A stretch of DNA of 64,000 nt, taken from Kingdonia uniflora. Taxonomy: Eukaryota > Streptophyta > Magnoliopsida > Ranunculales > Circaeasteraceae. The stretch spans positions 744,001 through 808,000 of the forward strand of contig JACGCM010000635.1 of the NCBI GenBank assembly GCA_014058105.1. The letters are read 5' to 3'. The notes under the pieces were generated by a model. The model made no database searches. It saw only the letters and a list, made by a program, of their open reading frames with translations, and had not been told where the DNA came from. The position numbers were made by a program, and so were the translations under genes. Of this stretch, positions 22,421 through 33,639 are shown piece by piece (within the stretch, counting starts at the first letter, position 1; each line of letters opens with the position of its first letter).

Positions 22421-22559
22421 ATAACATCAATACTAGGGGCGAGAGTCTCGATCCAGATGAGTGGCGAACACCATTCTTCCATTGCCTCAACAATGCCACC
22501 CTCTCAGATGATCCCAAAGCCAGACGATCGTTGTTAGAAAATTACCACATATACACTAT

Positions 22560-23698
22560 CCACCAACATAAATTATATCGCAAATCCTGAAATGGCGCCC
22601 TCCTTCGATGCATATCCCACGCCGAAGCCTCAACAATTTTAGCTGAACTTCATGAAGGAACCTGCGGTACTCATACTGCTGGCTGATCTACGGCCCTTCA
22701 AACCGTTTCTCAAGGATTATTCTAGCCGAATAAAAAAAAACAAGCTAAAGAATATGCCAAACACTGTGAAAAATACCAATGTCACGCTTATGACATTCAT
22801 TACCCTTTGCAAGACCTCCATTTCAGTCAAGTCTCCTGGCCATTCAAAAGATGAGCCATCGATCTCATCAGCCCCTTCACTAAAGCCTCGGGTAACAGAT
22901 AAAATTTCCTTGTTTCAATAGATAACTTCCCCAAATGGGTTGAAGCTGTACCTTTGTGTCGAACAAGAGAAAAAAAAGTTATCAAATTTCTATTCGATAC
23001 GACAATGGTCCCCAGTTCATCAGCAGCAAAGTCAGAAACTTTCCCAAAAAACACAATATCATCCTCTCGCCATCAACGCCCTACTTTCTACAAGGCAACG
23101 GTCAACTCGAAGCAATCAACAAAACCATTGTCGACGGTCTCAAAAAGCGGGTGGATGCGAAGAATGGTAGATGGGTTCAAGAGTTACAGCATGTCCTCTT
23201 GGCCTATCGAACAACACTAAGAAAATCTACAGGCTGTACCCCTTACCTTCTAGCATAAGGTACCGAAGCTGTGCTCCCTACTCAATTTGAAGTACCAACA
23301 CAAGATCCTAACCTCCCAGACGAACACAATGAGTTTAAGCTCGCATGCAGCACGATAAGGATCGACGAAACCAGAGACTGAGCCATCACCAACCTTTGCC
23401 GCTACCACACATCACTTTAGAAATCCTATAAAAGGAGAGTTCGACCATGAAGTTTTAGCATTGATGATCTAGTACTTTGACGTGTCAATCAATTCTTGAA
23501 ACCTTGAAATGTCAGCAAGCTAGCCGTATTCTTGGAAGGACCTTATGTCGAGTATGATTAAACTGGCAAGGGTTCTTACTATTTGATGATAGACGATGAA
23601 GAGCCTTTACCAAATCCGTGGAACACAATACAGCTGGTCTCCAATAACAGGCCACGGCCTCAACCTTGTACAACTGATGTAATACAACATAATCAATA
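22560..23698 (+). pseudogene. Integrase of element A
   Basis: N-terminal HHCC finger (HEGTCGTH, then HCEKYQCHAYD), core FSQVSWPFKR followed by a TGA and AIDLISPF, NFPKWVEAVPLCRTREKKVI. A deletion of about 40 bp has removed the segment before YDNGPQFISSKV. NGQLEAINKTIVDGLKKRVD keeps the catalytic Glu. The C-terminal part (GCTPYLLA, PTQFEVPTQDPNLP, GPYVEYD, PLPNPWNTIQLV) has stops. It would join cDNA to host DNA. It ends about 60 bp before the tandem repeats. Confidence 0.85.
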
Positions 23699-23760
23699 AA
23701 TAACTTTTCCACCCATACTTCATCTCTTCTTTTTAATTAATTTCTTGGTTTAACTTTGAT

Positions 23761-24310
23761 ATCATGTCAACCCTTTGATCGGACTGATACTTAGGAGTGA
23801 CCTTGAGATTTTTCAAGCTTCCAATTTGAGCAAACTCGAGGGGCAAGGATGGTCGAAAGGCCGGACCTTCAAGAATACATTGGGGGCGAACAATTATGCT
23901 TTGATCAGGCTCCAAAACCATCAAAGTCCAATCGATTTTCAGGTGTCTTCTAAGTATCATGTCAACCCTTCGACCCGACTGATACTTGGGGGCAACCTTG
24001 AAATTTTCAAGCTTCTAATTTCGGGCAAACACAAGGGGTAAGGATGGTCGAAAGACTGGTCCCCCAGGAATGCATTGGGGGTGAACAGTTATGCTTCGGT
24101 CAGGCTCTGAAGCCGTCAAAGTCCAGTTGATTTCCTGGTTTCTTCTAAGTATCTTGTCAACCCTTCGACCCAACTGATACATAGTGGTGACCATGAAATT
24201 TTCAAGTTTCCAACAGTCGAGCAAACTTGAGGGGAACGAATGGTTAAAAGGCCAGACACTCGGGAATGCGTTGGGGGCGAACACATCTTACTTCGCTGTA
24301 GCTTCGGCCT
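23761..24310 (+). repeat. Tandem repeat, 195-bp unit, about 2.8 copies (element A)
   Basis: ATCATGTCAACCCTT followed by a CGACCCGACTGATACTT-type run recurs at 23761, 23956 and 24151, exactly 195 bp apart. Each unit also carries AAACTCGAGGGGCAAGGATGG and TGCATTGGGGGCGAACA-like runs. It separates the convergent pol and antisense gene. Confidence 0.9.
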
Positions 24311-24786
24311 TTGATGACCAGCAGATCTGATAATTTCAAAAGAGGTATCACCGCATCATCAAAGCTCTTCGGGGTTCGATCACCCTACAGGCATTTGACA
24401 GAAACAGTGCAGGCAGATACTATTAAATAAAAATATCTACGATACAAAGAAGATTCAAAATTGCATACATCAAAGAAATAGTTTTATTACAACTCAAGAT
24501 AAGTCATCAAAAGTTCGGTACAAGCCAAACAAATAGATTGCACATCAACATTTCAACAAATCCAGAACAAAGGAAGGCCAGAACAAGACAACAAATTCAG
24601 TTCAAAACATCAGGCATCAATTCAAAAGCAGTTCAAACTCAAATTCAAAAGTTAAAACAGATAAGAAGCATCAGTACAATACAACAACTCATAAAAATTC
24701 TAAGTTCAAACACCAACTCCACAGAAAAGCAATTGAGTTCAAATATTACAACTCCACATCAATCAGAAAAAGCAGGAACGAATACC
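24311..24786. other. Non-coding stretch downstream of the antisense gene of A
   Basis: A-rich on the plus strand, T-rich in the sense of the antisense gene. It looks like 3' untranslated and spacer sequence; no ORF of interest and no repeat seen. Confidence 0.4.
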
Positions 24787-27145
24787 TCATATCGGCGCAG
24801 CCACATCCTCTTCTCCCGCAGCCCTTACACTGCCAACACCCTCAGCAGCTCCAGTCAAAAGCTTCGACCCCGCACCCTCGACAACAAATTTATCCACAGT
24901 TCCAGCGCTGGTCGCTTTAGTAATAGGAGCCTCCACACCACCTCCAGTACCTCCATCTGCCCCATCAGCAAAATCTGCCTCTCCTTCCTTCATCTGTAGC
25001 TCATCTCCAACAACCAGTTCTGGGGAAGCAGGGAAGGGATCAAAAGTGTCAGTATTATACCCCTTATCCTCTATAAAAATTTTTAGCTTCATGACTACCT
25101 TACATTCACCATCAAAATGTGCCTGATAAATCACCTTCTGTTATGTTTTCTTCCTCTCTTTAGCAGCATGCTTCGCCACCCATACCCGCTCCTGTTTAGA
25201 CCGCTGAAGCTCAAGCCTCTCATCGAAGGAGTTTGTGATTGCCTCTAAATCTTGCTTCAAAACTTTAACCTGAGACACTAACGAAGCCTCGGTCCCTCGA
25301 GCAAGATCCAGACTTTCAATTGCCTGCCGCAGCTTCCCCTTTGCTGACTTTATTGCCTTGTTGTAAGATTGCACCCAAACATCCGTCTACTAGAATATTC
25401 GAGCAGTCAGTACCTCTAAGAACTCGAAGAACTTAAAAGAAATCTAAGAATCTCATAGAAGAAATTAAAATATAGTTACCTAAAACATACTCCTTTTCAT
25501 CTCCTTCAAAGCCTCATCCTGGTCATCTTCGCAGAGTTCAACCATCGAAGCACGTTTGGCTACGGCTTGCTCTTGTTGTTCAGCTTTCGTCATCTCTTTA
25601 TCCTCATCCGCTGCATCATCTTCCCCCAGCTCCCTACGCCTTTTGCGTTAAATAGCCTTCGTCTGTTGTACCTTCAGAATTTCGGGAATAACCCATCCCT
25701 TCCCCTTCTTAGCCTGTGTTGGCACCGGCCTCGGCCTCAGTCTCGGATCATCGCCAGCCACTTCGGGCACTGACACTTCTTGCTTCAACCCCCTCCTCGA
25801 TTTTGGAACATACTAAATGTTTCTTGGCAACTCATCCCCTCCCATATCTTCGGGAACCTTCGAACCACCTTCGCCTCATCTTCTCTTTGATGGCTTCGGC
25901 GTAACGGGTACGTTTCGAAGCAGGGAATCCATCTTCTTCCTTCTCTGCCTCTTGATTCCAAGACTTTCGAAAATAGAATTCACCTAATCCTCACTAGCCT
26001 CGAGCAAGGTATCAATATAGTTCCTCAGATTTTTTGAAGTCTGATTCTTTGGACCTGCAAAACAAATAAAATATAATCACCACTTATTTAAGACAAACAT
26101 CAACACAATCCTTCGACAATACACTTACTCTTATTATACACCCTATGATGCAACTTATACAAGCCCTCCCCTTCAACATTCTCATTGTTACCCCATACTA
26201 TGACTAAATCTTTATTCCACCCTCGACCAGCTAAACACAGATAAAAAATCCGGGGCTTCTCAGGGTGACACTAGATGTGGTAGGTACCCGTATTTGGGCT
26301 CGCCTTCATCGAGTAAAAGGTAACAATATCATACCACTTAATCAAACCTTACTACTCACCACTCAATTTTGCATTCATGGCCTCAATTACCCTTATCATC
26401 TCATACAAATTTCTATTAATTTACACCGGAAAAACCTCCCAAAAATTCAACACCTCCTTTGCCAGCCTTCGAAGAGGAAGTTCCATCCCCAATATCATAC
26501 CACTTAATCGAACCCTACTACTCACCACTCAATTTTGCATTCATGCCCTCAATTACCCTTATCATCTCATAAAAATTTCTATTAATTTACACCGGAGAAA
26601 CCTCCCAAAAATTCATCACCTCTTTTGCCAGCCTTCGTAGAGGAAGTTCCATCCCCAGTCAAATCTGGCCTCTATATGCCAGTATTCCATCTCAAGGGTT
26701 TGATTTGAAAGTTAACCCTGCTCCCGCCATACACAGCAACACCTCCACTTTTGACAGCTCCAGCTTGGCTGCAAATCGATCTAATTTTACCTTATTTCTA
26801 TCCGAAATGGCACCTTCGACCCTATCCGACTTAGCCGAATCCCCACTTTCATCACTCTTCCCCTCTTCTCCCTTTCCACCACCAGAAGGCCCCACATTAC
26901 CCTCACCTCTCTCCCCCCCACACTATCTCCTCATCCTCACTATCCTCAGTCACTACCGTTTTACGATGTCTCATAATCGGAACCTTACCAACTTGTAATA
27001 CCATAGACAAAGGGGCATCAGTTACAACATTTAACACTTATAAGTCGTTGCCTTCATCTACAGGAGCATGACCAGAAATACTAGCTTCGAATGCTTCAAT
27101 CTCTTCATCTATCAGCCTCTGTCTCGAAGCTTGACGGGTATGCAT
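24787..27145 (-). pseudogene. Antisense gene of element A (gypsy-type transposon protein)
   Basis: Begins at ATG 27145, just after an AG acceptor (CTTCTGTAGGG), with RQRLIDEEIEAFEASISGHAPVDEG. An acidic Ser/Glu/Gly-rich segment and KLDRFAAKLELSKVEVLL follow, then the domain LGMELPLRRLAKEVMNF. The 26325-26656 tandem duplication breaks the frame. After introns come a Lys-rich region, a coiled coil (25374-25141: ESLDLARGTEASLVSQVKVL) and the C-terminus (25134-24787: LKIFIEDKGYNTDTFDPFP, Gly-rich tail, AAPI, stop). B, C and E encode the same parts. Antisense genes of this class are known in plant gypsy elements; their role is unknown. Stops and frameshifts make this copy unlikely to work. Confidence 0.75.
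26325..26656. repeat. Direct tandem duplication, 2 x 166 bp
   Basis: 26325-26490 and 26491-26656 align without gaps with 8 differences, about 95 per cent. The unit is not a multiple of three, so it shifts the antisense frame. It is more alike than the two LTRs of the same element, so it arose after insertion. Confidence 0.95.
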
Positions 27146-27580
27146 CTTACCCTACAGAAGAAGAGCCACGTAATCAGATTTATATAATCGATAATTATGT
27201 GTCAATAACCCATATCCCATCTACCCCCTTAAACAGATTTATACACATTCGATACTTCGATCCTAAACCTAATACCTCCTTCTAAAACCCCCAAATTCCC
27301 TGAATGGAATGGAACCTAGACACATAAATTCTCTTATCCTCGAAGGTAACCTCCAAACCCCAAACTCAGAATATTTTACTCACTATACAGAAGGAAAAAC
27401 AAAATAAAAATTGCAGAGTTTAAGTGATATAACTATGTTAGAAGCACTATACTTGAAACAACAAGATAAATACAACAACTTCAACAACTACTTTCAAGCA
27501 CCGGCACTAATGGCGTACGTCCTTCTTCTCTCACTCTCTCTTGTTTTCCACAGTAAATAGTTAAGTGATTACTTCTCTCA

Positions 27581-27590
27581 TATTTATATA
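27581..27590 (-). promoter_or_regulatory. Probable TATA box of the antisense gene of A
   Basis: Minus-strand TATATAAATA, about 445 bp before the conserved ATG 27145; the first exon and an intron would lie between. B has TATTTATAG at 37509 in the matching place. Confidence 0.5.
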
Positions 27591-28137
27591 CCTTCTCAAA
27601 AAATGAAAACTGCCTCGATTTTCAAACCACTATCATTACCATGACCTCATTACTCAGGCTTTTCGACTATAATGTGTTTTGACCGATTTACCCCTCTTAT
27701 CCCTCATGTGCGAGCTGCATGCTCACTTCAAATTACCTGCAAATCTAAAGCTTCTCGAACCTTTTCACCCTCACTCTAAGCTAAACAATTAAATCTCAAC
27801 ATCTAATCATAACTTTTCCGTAAAATGTACAAAAATCATGATTATTTTTCGGCACACTGCCCCAGGTGCACGTACCGGCCTGACAGACTAGCTGTCTGGG
27901 CTGTCAATACGACCAGTCAAATCCACCAAAACCTTCGACACAATTCTCACATTCGAGTAATCGACTACACCGCGTCTCGAAGACTTTTCATCTGATAACC
28001 TCAAATTCGATTCTCAAATATATCGTCATTCAATCTACAACACATTCGTCAATTCAAAACCTCATGCCCTTATTATTTCTGCAGATTACCCTTTCCTTTG
28101 AAAGTTTAAAATTTTATTTATACACGAAGCTTAACAT

Positions 28138-28432
28138 TGCTTCGACAGATAACAAGTTTTACTTCGACAGTCCCGACTTACTCTTATACATAAACACCCA
28201 TTTTCCTCTGACAAATCACAGTTATCCTTCAGCAGATTGCAATCATCCACTTCGACAGTTCGAAAATTTTGCCTACACATATTAAGCTTCTTACAGATCA
28301 AACCTTTTATGTTTGACAGATTAGACCTCCTACTTCGATAGTTTAATCCTGTTATTTCGAGAGATCAAAGTTATACTTCGAACATTCAAAATCCTACAAA
28401 AAATAACATTGAAAAATAATTCGATAGATTAT
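28138..28432. repeat. Degenerate minisatellite, TTCGACAGAT-type motif
   Basis: Variants of ttcgacag, ttgacag, ttcgatag and ttcgagag recur about every 20-30 bp with T/A-rich spacers, at least nine times. It lies upstream of the large antisense gene, in DNA without an ORF. Confidence 0.55.
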
Positions 28433-28552
28433 ACCACGTGTACCCAATTTCATTAACCTTAGAACAAATGAAGTACAATTCTAATAGTTCTTACAAATAC
28501 CCCAAATACAAATACCATATCAAAAAGCAGTTACCAAAGCAGAAAGTTGACC

Positions 28553-28868
28553 CTAATTATCAGCGGGATGCTCCTCTTCGACCACAGGCACAACAGCAGT
28601 GTCAACTTCGTCCACCATTTCTTCCGCAAAGGACTATATCAGAGAAATCGATAACCCAGAAATGGACCCATCATCTGAAGATTCTCCTACCAGTATGTAA
28701 AAGACATTCCAGTAATGGGTGCCACGGGCTCCACATCGAAGAGATTTGACATTTTTGCATTAATATCTTGATCACTACAAAATCTCCGTTGTAGCTCCAG
28801 CGTCCTATCTTGTATTTGCCTGACCCTCACTATCGCCTAGTTCTCATGTGCGGGTATATTTGTGCCAT
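28553..28868 (-). pseudogene. Short antisense gene, inner copy of element A
   Basis: From ATG 28868 to TAG at 28555-28553. Read across stops and frameshifts it shows RRFCSDQDINAKM then VEPVAPITGMSFTYW and EEMVDEVDTAVV. This aligns with the outer copy of B (FFGDRDIDWVM, VELEPEEPIGGMSYMYW, VEDLVDREDRLED). A TATAAAAG lies at 28945-28938, 77 bp before the ATG. About 105 codons. Unknown function, not a family I recognise. Confidence 0.6.
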
Positions 28869-29292
28869 CCTGATTCGACCAAATAAGAAGATGAAGAAAA
28901 AATGTTGAATGGTGAGAAATCCTGTCCACAACAGTTACTTTTATACAGGAGAACAATTTTAACTTTCCCTCTTCCCAAGCCGAATTAATTGCTACATTCA
29001 ATTCCCACCCTAAAAACCCAACAGTCCAACCTCTACAACTTCCTAGACGTAACAGTTTCCTCTGTATGCGCATAAAAACACCATTTACGAGGAATTATAG
29101 TCAAGCCTATTCATTTCCAATGCCTAGTAGTTACAAAAGCACAAATATATAGCAAAATATTATTCTCATTCCATTTTACCACAAACAACAACAAAATAGC
29201 AAAATTTCAAACCCAAATACAATCATACAACCAACCCAAAGAAAAACCTCTACATAAAACCCCACAATACAAAGAAACCAATCATCACCACC

Positions 29293-29631
29293 TCAAACAG
29301 TAGCCCTACTTCCAGACGGTTCAGATCTACTCACGATGTTTTGTTCCTCCATTTCCTCTTTTGCACAAACGTGGCATTCGGCTAAAGCCGACAAAAAGTG
29401 ATAACACTTCTCCGCAATATTAAAGTCATACTTTAGTCGGTCCCAAAGATAAGTATAAGGCTCCCCATTGATGATCTCTCTAGCCTCTACCTCCACCAGT
29501 TCAGGCATGTCCCAGTCCAAATCATGATGCCCGAAGAACTTTATATGCAGTTCACCAGTCTTCCGCCCTACGCAACGGTCCCGGGCGGACCCCATCCTCT
29601 TCTGATATCGCATATTGGGCATGGTATCCAT
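29293..29631 (-). CDS. Short antisense gene, outer copy of element A (112 aa, open)
   Basis: Uninterrupted ORF starting MDTMPNMRYQKRMG, with LHIKFFGHHDLDWDMPELVE, INGEPYTYLW and a Cys/Glu-rich C-terminus. It aligns at the start with the inner copy of B (METTPNTHFQIRMD) and in the core with all other copies. A TATAATTA lies 87 bp upstream (29718-29711, minus). It is 253 bp inside the 3' LTR, on the strand opposite gag-pol. It is predicted soluble, with no signal or membrane segment. The open frame among heavily broken neighbours may be chance, given its length. Unknown function. Confidence 0.6.
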   Translation of the reverse strand: MDTMPNMRYQKRMGSARDRCVGRKTGELHIKFFGHHDLDWDMPELVEVEAREIINGEPYTYLWDRLKYDFNIAEKCYHFLSALAECHVCAKEEMEEQNIVSRSEPSGSRATV

Positions 29632-29870
29632 AAAGATTTCAAAATTTGCAGAAGAATGAGAGAAGAAAGAAAAAGAAGAAGGTTACACAGTATCCCTACT
29701 CAATAACCCATAATTATAGCCTCATTTCATTTATTACCCTATAACCACCAATACCTATTAATCATCCTCTTTTATTACTTACCCAAAAATAAGCAGTTAA
29801 ACCACTCAAATTCCAAGGCCAAGCAATTTTCTCAGCAAAAGCCACTATACCTAGATTTGTGACCCTCGCT

Positions 29871-29883
29871 GAGAGGGGGCGAA
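29871..29883 (+). other. Polypurine tract of element A
   Basis: GAGAGGGGGCGAA directly before the 3' LTR; it would prime plus-strand cDNA synthesis. B has GAGAGGAGGAGAA in the same place. Confidence 0.85.
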
Positions 29884-30619
29884 TATCGTAGCCTACTCGC
29901 AGCCTTCTACCTAAGACTGATACTCGAAGGCTATTTCGAGGCCTACTTAAACATATCTAAGTCAATACAAATCTACATAAAAGCCTCCCAAAGATCACCT
30001 GATGACGAAGCTTCGACTCTGAACAAGCCTCGAGGATGGACTCTACAAATCACAGCTGAAGCAGTTCGACCATATCTGCACATGGTCGAGGTATGATGGG
30101 ACAGGCAGCCAGCTCACCAAACAAGACGGCGTAGTGGTTGGTCCTTACAGCTATAGTTATAGGCCCAGCCACTGCCGCCGTGACAAAGTACAAAGACATA
30201 TCCAACAACTGTTACAGTGAAAGTGCAGACATATACGTCCCCCATACCCTCGCCGGGATATCCAGACAAGTACCCTTGTAATCTTACATAACCTGTGTGA
30301 CTCAGCCCTTCCTATGTTCTATAAATAGGTGAGAGGGCGAACCAAGCAGAGGTTAGAAAAATCCTCCCCCGCCTCTTTGCAGTTTACCTTCGATCACCCT
30401 GTAAAAACCTAGTACTCGAACCTTTGATTGCCCATCTATAATAAAAACACTCTTAAAAATCCTATCAAAGGTCGTAAAGCGTCATATTCGTGCCTCTTCG
30501 CAAGTATTTTGTCTACAGATTGTTCATGCTTTAGATTATTTATTTGCATTCCTTTGATTGAAGATTAACCCCGTATTATAAGAGCCGACTTCCCCTCCGA
30601 ATGAAGTTAGGCCCTTACA
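29884..30619 (+). repeat. 3' LTR of element A
   Basis: 736 bp, homologous throughout to 17456-18169. The start is eroded (TATCGTAGCC for TGTAGTAGCC); it ends CCCTTACA. TATA box at 30320-30327. Confidence 0.92.
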
Positions 30620-30624
30620 ACCCC
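30620..30624. repeat. Target site duplication of element A, right copy
   Basis: acccc, same as 17451-17455. Confidence 0.92.
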
Positions 30625-31740
30625 GAAGAATTGTTTTTGCCTTCCCATCATCTCGGTCCTCCTCGATGCAACAATGGGCCATGAATGCCTCTTCATGATG
30701 GACGCTGCCTTAGGCTACAATCAGGTACCCCTCCTTCCAGAAGATAAAATTAAGATCTCCTTCATCACTGACCAAGGATTATACTGTTTTAATGCATTGC
30801 CCATCGGGCTCAAAAATGCGGGCGCCAGCTACAAGCGCCTTGTTACCATCATGTTCAAACCATTACTCGGCAAGTAAATCGAAGTAAATATCGACGACAT
30901 GCTATGCAAAAGCCTCCACAAAAATACCCATATGTAAGACTTGACTGAAGTATTTTTAATCCTTTGATCATGCCAGATGAAATTAAATCCTGATAAATAC
31001 AAATTTGGTGTGTCGTCCAGAAAATTCCTTATCCATCGCATTAGTAAATGAGACCTTATAATGGACCTTACCAAAATTTGAATCCTTGTCGATATGCCCT
31101 CTCTCCGAACAATTAGAGATATCCAGAAAGTTGTAGGCAAAATTGTTGCGCGCGCTTAATCGATTCATTTTAAAAACCTCTTATTGCTATGCCTGGTTAT
31201 TCCCCCTCATCCACAATCAGGGAACCCCTCAAGACCATAAAGAAAAACCCTGACATCATTTGGACACCCGAATACGAGCGAGCTTTCCTCGAGCTCAAAA
31301 CTCATGTCGGCTAGACACCAGTAATAAGTTCCCTGGTCGAAGGTGAAGTACTTTCTCCCTATCTCGCATTTATTGAAAAATCCATTAGTTTGTTTCTTCT
31401 TGGAACAGATAGAGGCACCATGAAACCTTTATATTTAATCAGTAAAATTCTGACACACGCCGAAACTAGATATACTAAACTCGAAAGAGTTCTCCTTACA
31501 CTCATCCATACTTCCCGAAAACTAAAACCATACTTCCAAGCACACCACATACGGGTAATCACAAGTTACCCCCTTGTAGAAATCCTAGCCAAAAATGTGA
31601 AATCTAGATGGGTACAACAATGGTCTGTCTACCATGGCGAGCATGATATAACTTTTAAAAAGTAAGTTTCTCAAAAAGGCCAGGCAATCGCCAATTTTTT
31701 AGGCGACTTCACGGTCGAAGGCTCTGATTGAGAGGAACAT
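30625..31740 (+). pseudogene. RT (C-terminal part) and RNase H of element G
   Basis: CLFMMDAALGYNQVPLLPED, GLYCFNALPIGLKNAGAS, then NIDDMLCKS with both catalytic Asp kept but the Tyr lost, LNPDKYKFGV, and GKIVARA where the family has VGKIAALNHF. The RNase H region (31240-31670) has PDIIWTPEYERAFLELKTH, RYTKLERVLLTLIHTSRKL and a linker GEHDITFKK. Many stops. Open piece 31390-31665. Confidence 0.85.
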
Positions 31741-31789
31741 GAAGATGAATTACCTGAAGACCAACAAGAGCAAATCGACCCCTGGAACC

Positions 31790-32200
31790 CTAACACTTGG
31801 TGGTAACTCTTCACCGATGGGTCAGCAGGCCAAAATGGCTCTAGGATTGGAATTGTACTGGTCGTACCGTCGAATGACCGTATCGAAAAGGCAATCAAAT
31901 TGAACTTTGAGTGTACCAACATCAAAGCTGAATACGAAGCTTTGATCCATGGCCTCGACTTGGCCCTTGAGTTGGGGGTCCCTCAACTAGCTGTCTTTAC
32001 TGACTTACAACTGATCCAGCGATAGTATACCGGCAAGAGCCTGGCAAATAGTCACATGACCAAGAATGCAACACTCATTTTCCAACGCAAGAATTGTATT
32101 CCCTGAAAAATCTTTGATAACGCATTACCTTCGAGGTGAGAACAGACACACCGATTCTCTGGCCTACATTGCATTAATGTTAGGGCAATCAGGACTCTAA
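31790..32200 (+). pseudogene. aRNH of element G
   Basis: LFTDGSAGQNGSRIGIVLV, SNDRIEKAIKLNFECTNI, KAEYEALIHGLDLALELGV, QLAVFTDLQLIQR, then GENRHTDSLAYIA across a frameshift. It keeps the DGSA and EYEAL motifs of the Tat second RNase H. Confidence 0.8.
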
Positions 32201-32399
32201 AATCTCAGTATCGAAGTACTCGAATGCCCAAGTATCAGAAAGATGGAAATTATTATCATCAATACTGGGGGTAAGAGACTTGATCCGGCTTATTGGCGCA
32301 CCTCTTTCCTAGCATATTTCAGCAGTTCCACGCGCCCAGCAGACCCAACGGCAAACCATTCCTAATTGGAAAATTGTCGAAGGTATACAATTTTTTAAG

Positions 32400-33480
32400 G
32401 CATTTTAGATAAAAATCACCAAATGGAGTATACCTCAAGTGCATATCTAAGCAAGAAGCCACAACCATCCTCAAAGAATTACACGAAGGCCGTTATAGAT
32501 CCCATACCGCCAGCAAATACATAGCGCTCCGCGCGATAACAAAAGGCCTATTATGGCTGAATATGAAGAAACATGCCAAAAAATATGTAAATCATTGTGA
32601 AAAGTACCAATGCCACGCCCATGACATCAAAAGCCCTTCTCAAGACCTATATTATAGCCATGTCTCTTGGCCTTTCAAAAGATGGGCCATCGACCTGGTA
32701 GGTCCCTTCCCCAGTGCCTCAGGTAAAAGAAAACACATCCTCATGGCCACAAACTACTTCACCAAATGGGTTGAAGTCGTGCTACTATGCCAAACTTGGG
32801 AGGAAGAAGTCATCAAATTCCTTTAGGAGAATATCATCAAACGCTTCGGCTGTCCACATATGATTCGATGCGACAACTAGCCACAATTCATCAGTAGTTA
32901 TCCTAGAACATTCTTCGAGAAGTATAAGATCATCCTCTCACCGTCCACGTCATATTACCCGTAAGGCAATGGCTAGGTCAGAGCCATCAACAAAACTATA
33001 GTCGACGGTCTCAAGAAAAAAGTTAACGGAAAGATGGGGTACTGGTTCCAAGAACTTTAACATATCCTCTGGGTTTATCGTACAATAGCAAGGAAAGCGA
33101 CGGGCTGTACACCTTCCCTATTGGCCTACGACACCGAAACAGTCTTACCAGCACAGTTCAAGGTCTCAACACGCGATCCTGACTGCCCAGATGAAGATAA
33201 TGAGCTTGAACTCGCATACAACATGCTATAAATTGATAATACTAGTGATCGAGTCCTAGCTAGTCTTGGGCGTTATCAAATCTCTCTCAAGAAATCATAC
33301 AATAAAAGGATTTGACCTAGAAGTTTTGATAATGGTGATTTGGTCCTCCAAAGTGTCACACCCTCCTCAAAACCTCAAAATATTAAGAAACTAGCTGAGT
33401 CTTGGGAAGGACTGTACGTTGTTCGTGGTAAAACAAACAAGGGATCCTATTACCTCAAAATTGATGATGAATAACCCCTA
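32400..33480 (+). pseudogene. Integrase of element G
   Basis: LKELHEGRYRSH and HCEKYQCHAHD (HHCC finger with the usual first residues partly changed). The open piece 32563-32826 carries SHVSWPFKRWAIDLVGPF and NYFTKWVEVVLLCQTW; FGCPHMIRCDN then meets a TAG. The Glu position reads VRAINKTIV (Glu to Arg). The C-terminal part has CTPSLLAYDTETVLPAQF and KKLAESWEGLYVV. Inactive. Confidence 0.85.
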
Positions 33481-33639
33481 TTCAACCCTTTAAACATAAT
33501 GTAGTTAGTCTCCTATAACAGACAGTGGCCCATGACGGTTACCACACTTGTAACCGAACCATTTTTATTCCAAAAATGCTTTATTTACAGCTTTTAGTTC
33601 CTCTATCGCTCTATTGCATACTAAATTAATGAACTTCTT

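Larger units (their letters stand above)
17456..30619 (+). mobile_element. Element A: complete Tat-lineage Ty3/gypsy element, family 1, 13.2 kb
   Basis: Two LTRs (17456-18169 and 29884-30619), PBS, gag, protease, RT, RNase H, aRNH, integrase, 195-bp tandem repeats, an antisense gene, two short antisense genes and a PPT, in that order. It is flanked by a perfect 5-bp duplication acccc and inserted in the RT of element G. The LTRs differ by roughly 15 per cent by eye, and the 3' copy has about 20 bp (near 30115-30135) absent from the 5' copy, so the insertion is old. All sense coding regions are broken. Confidence 0.93.
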
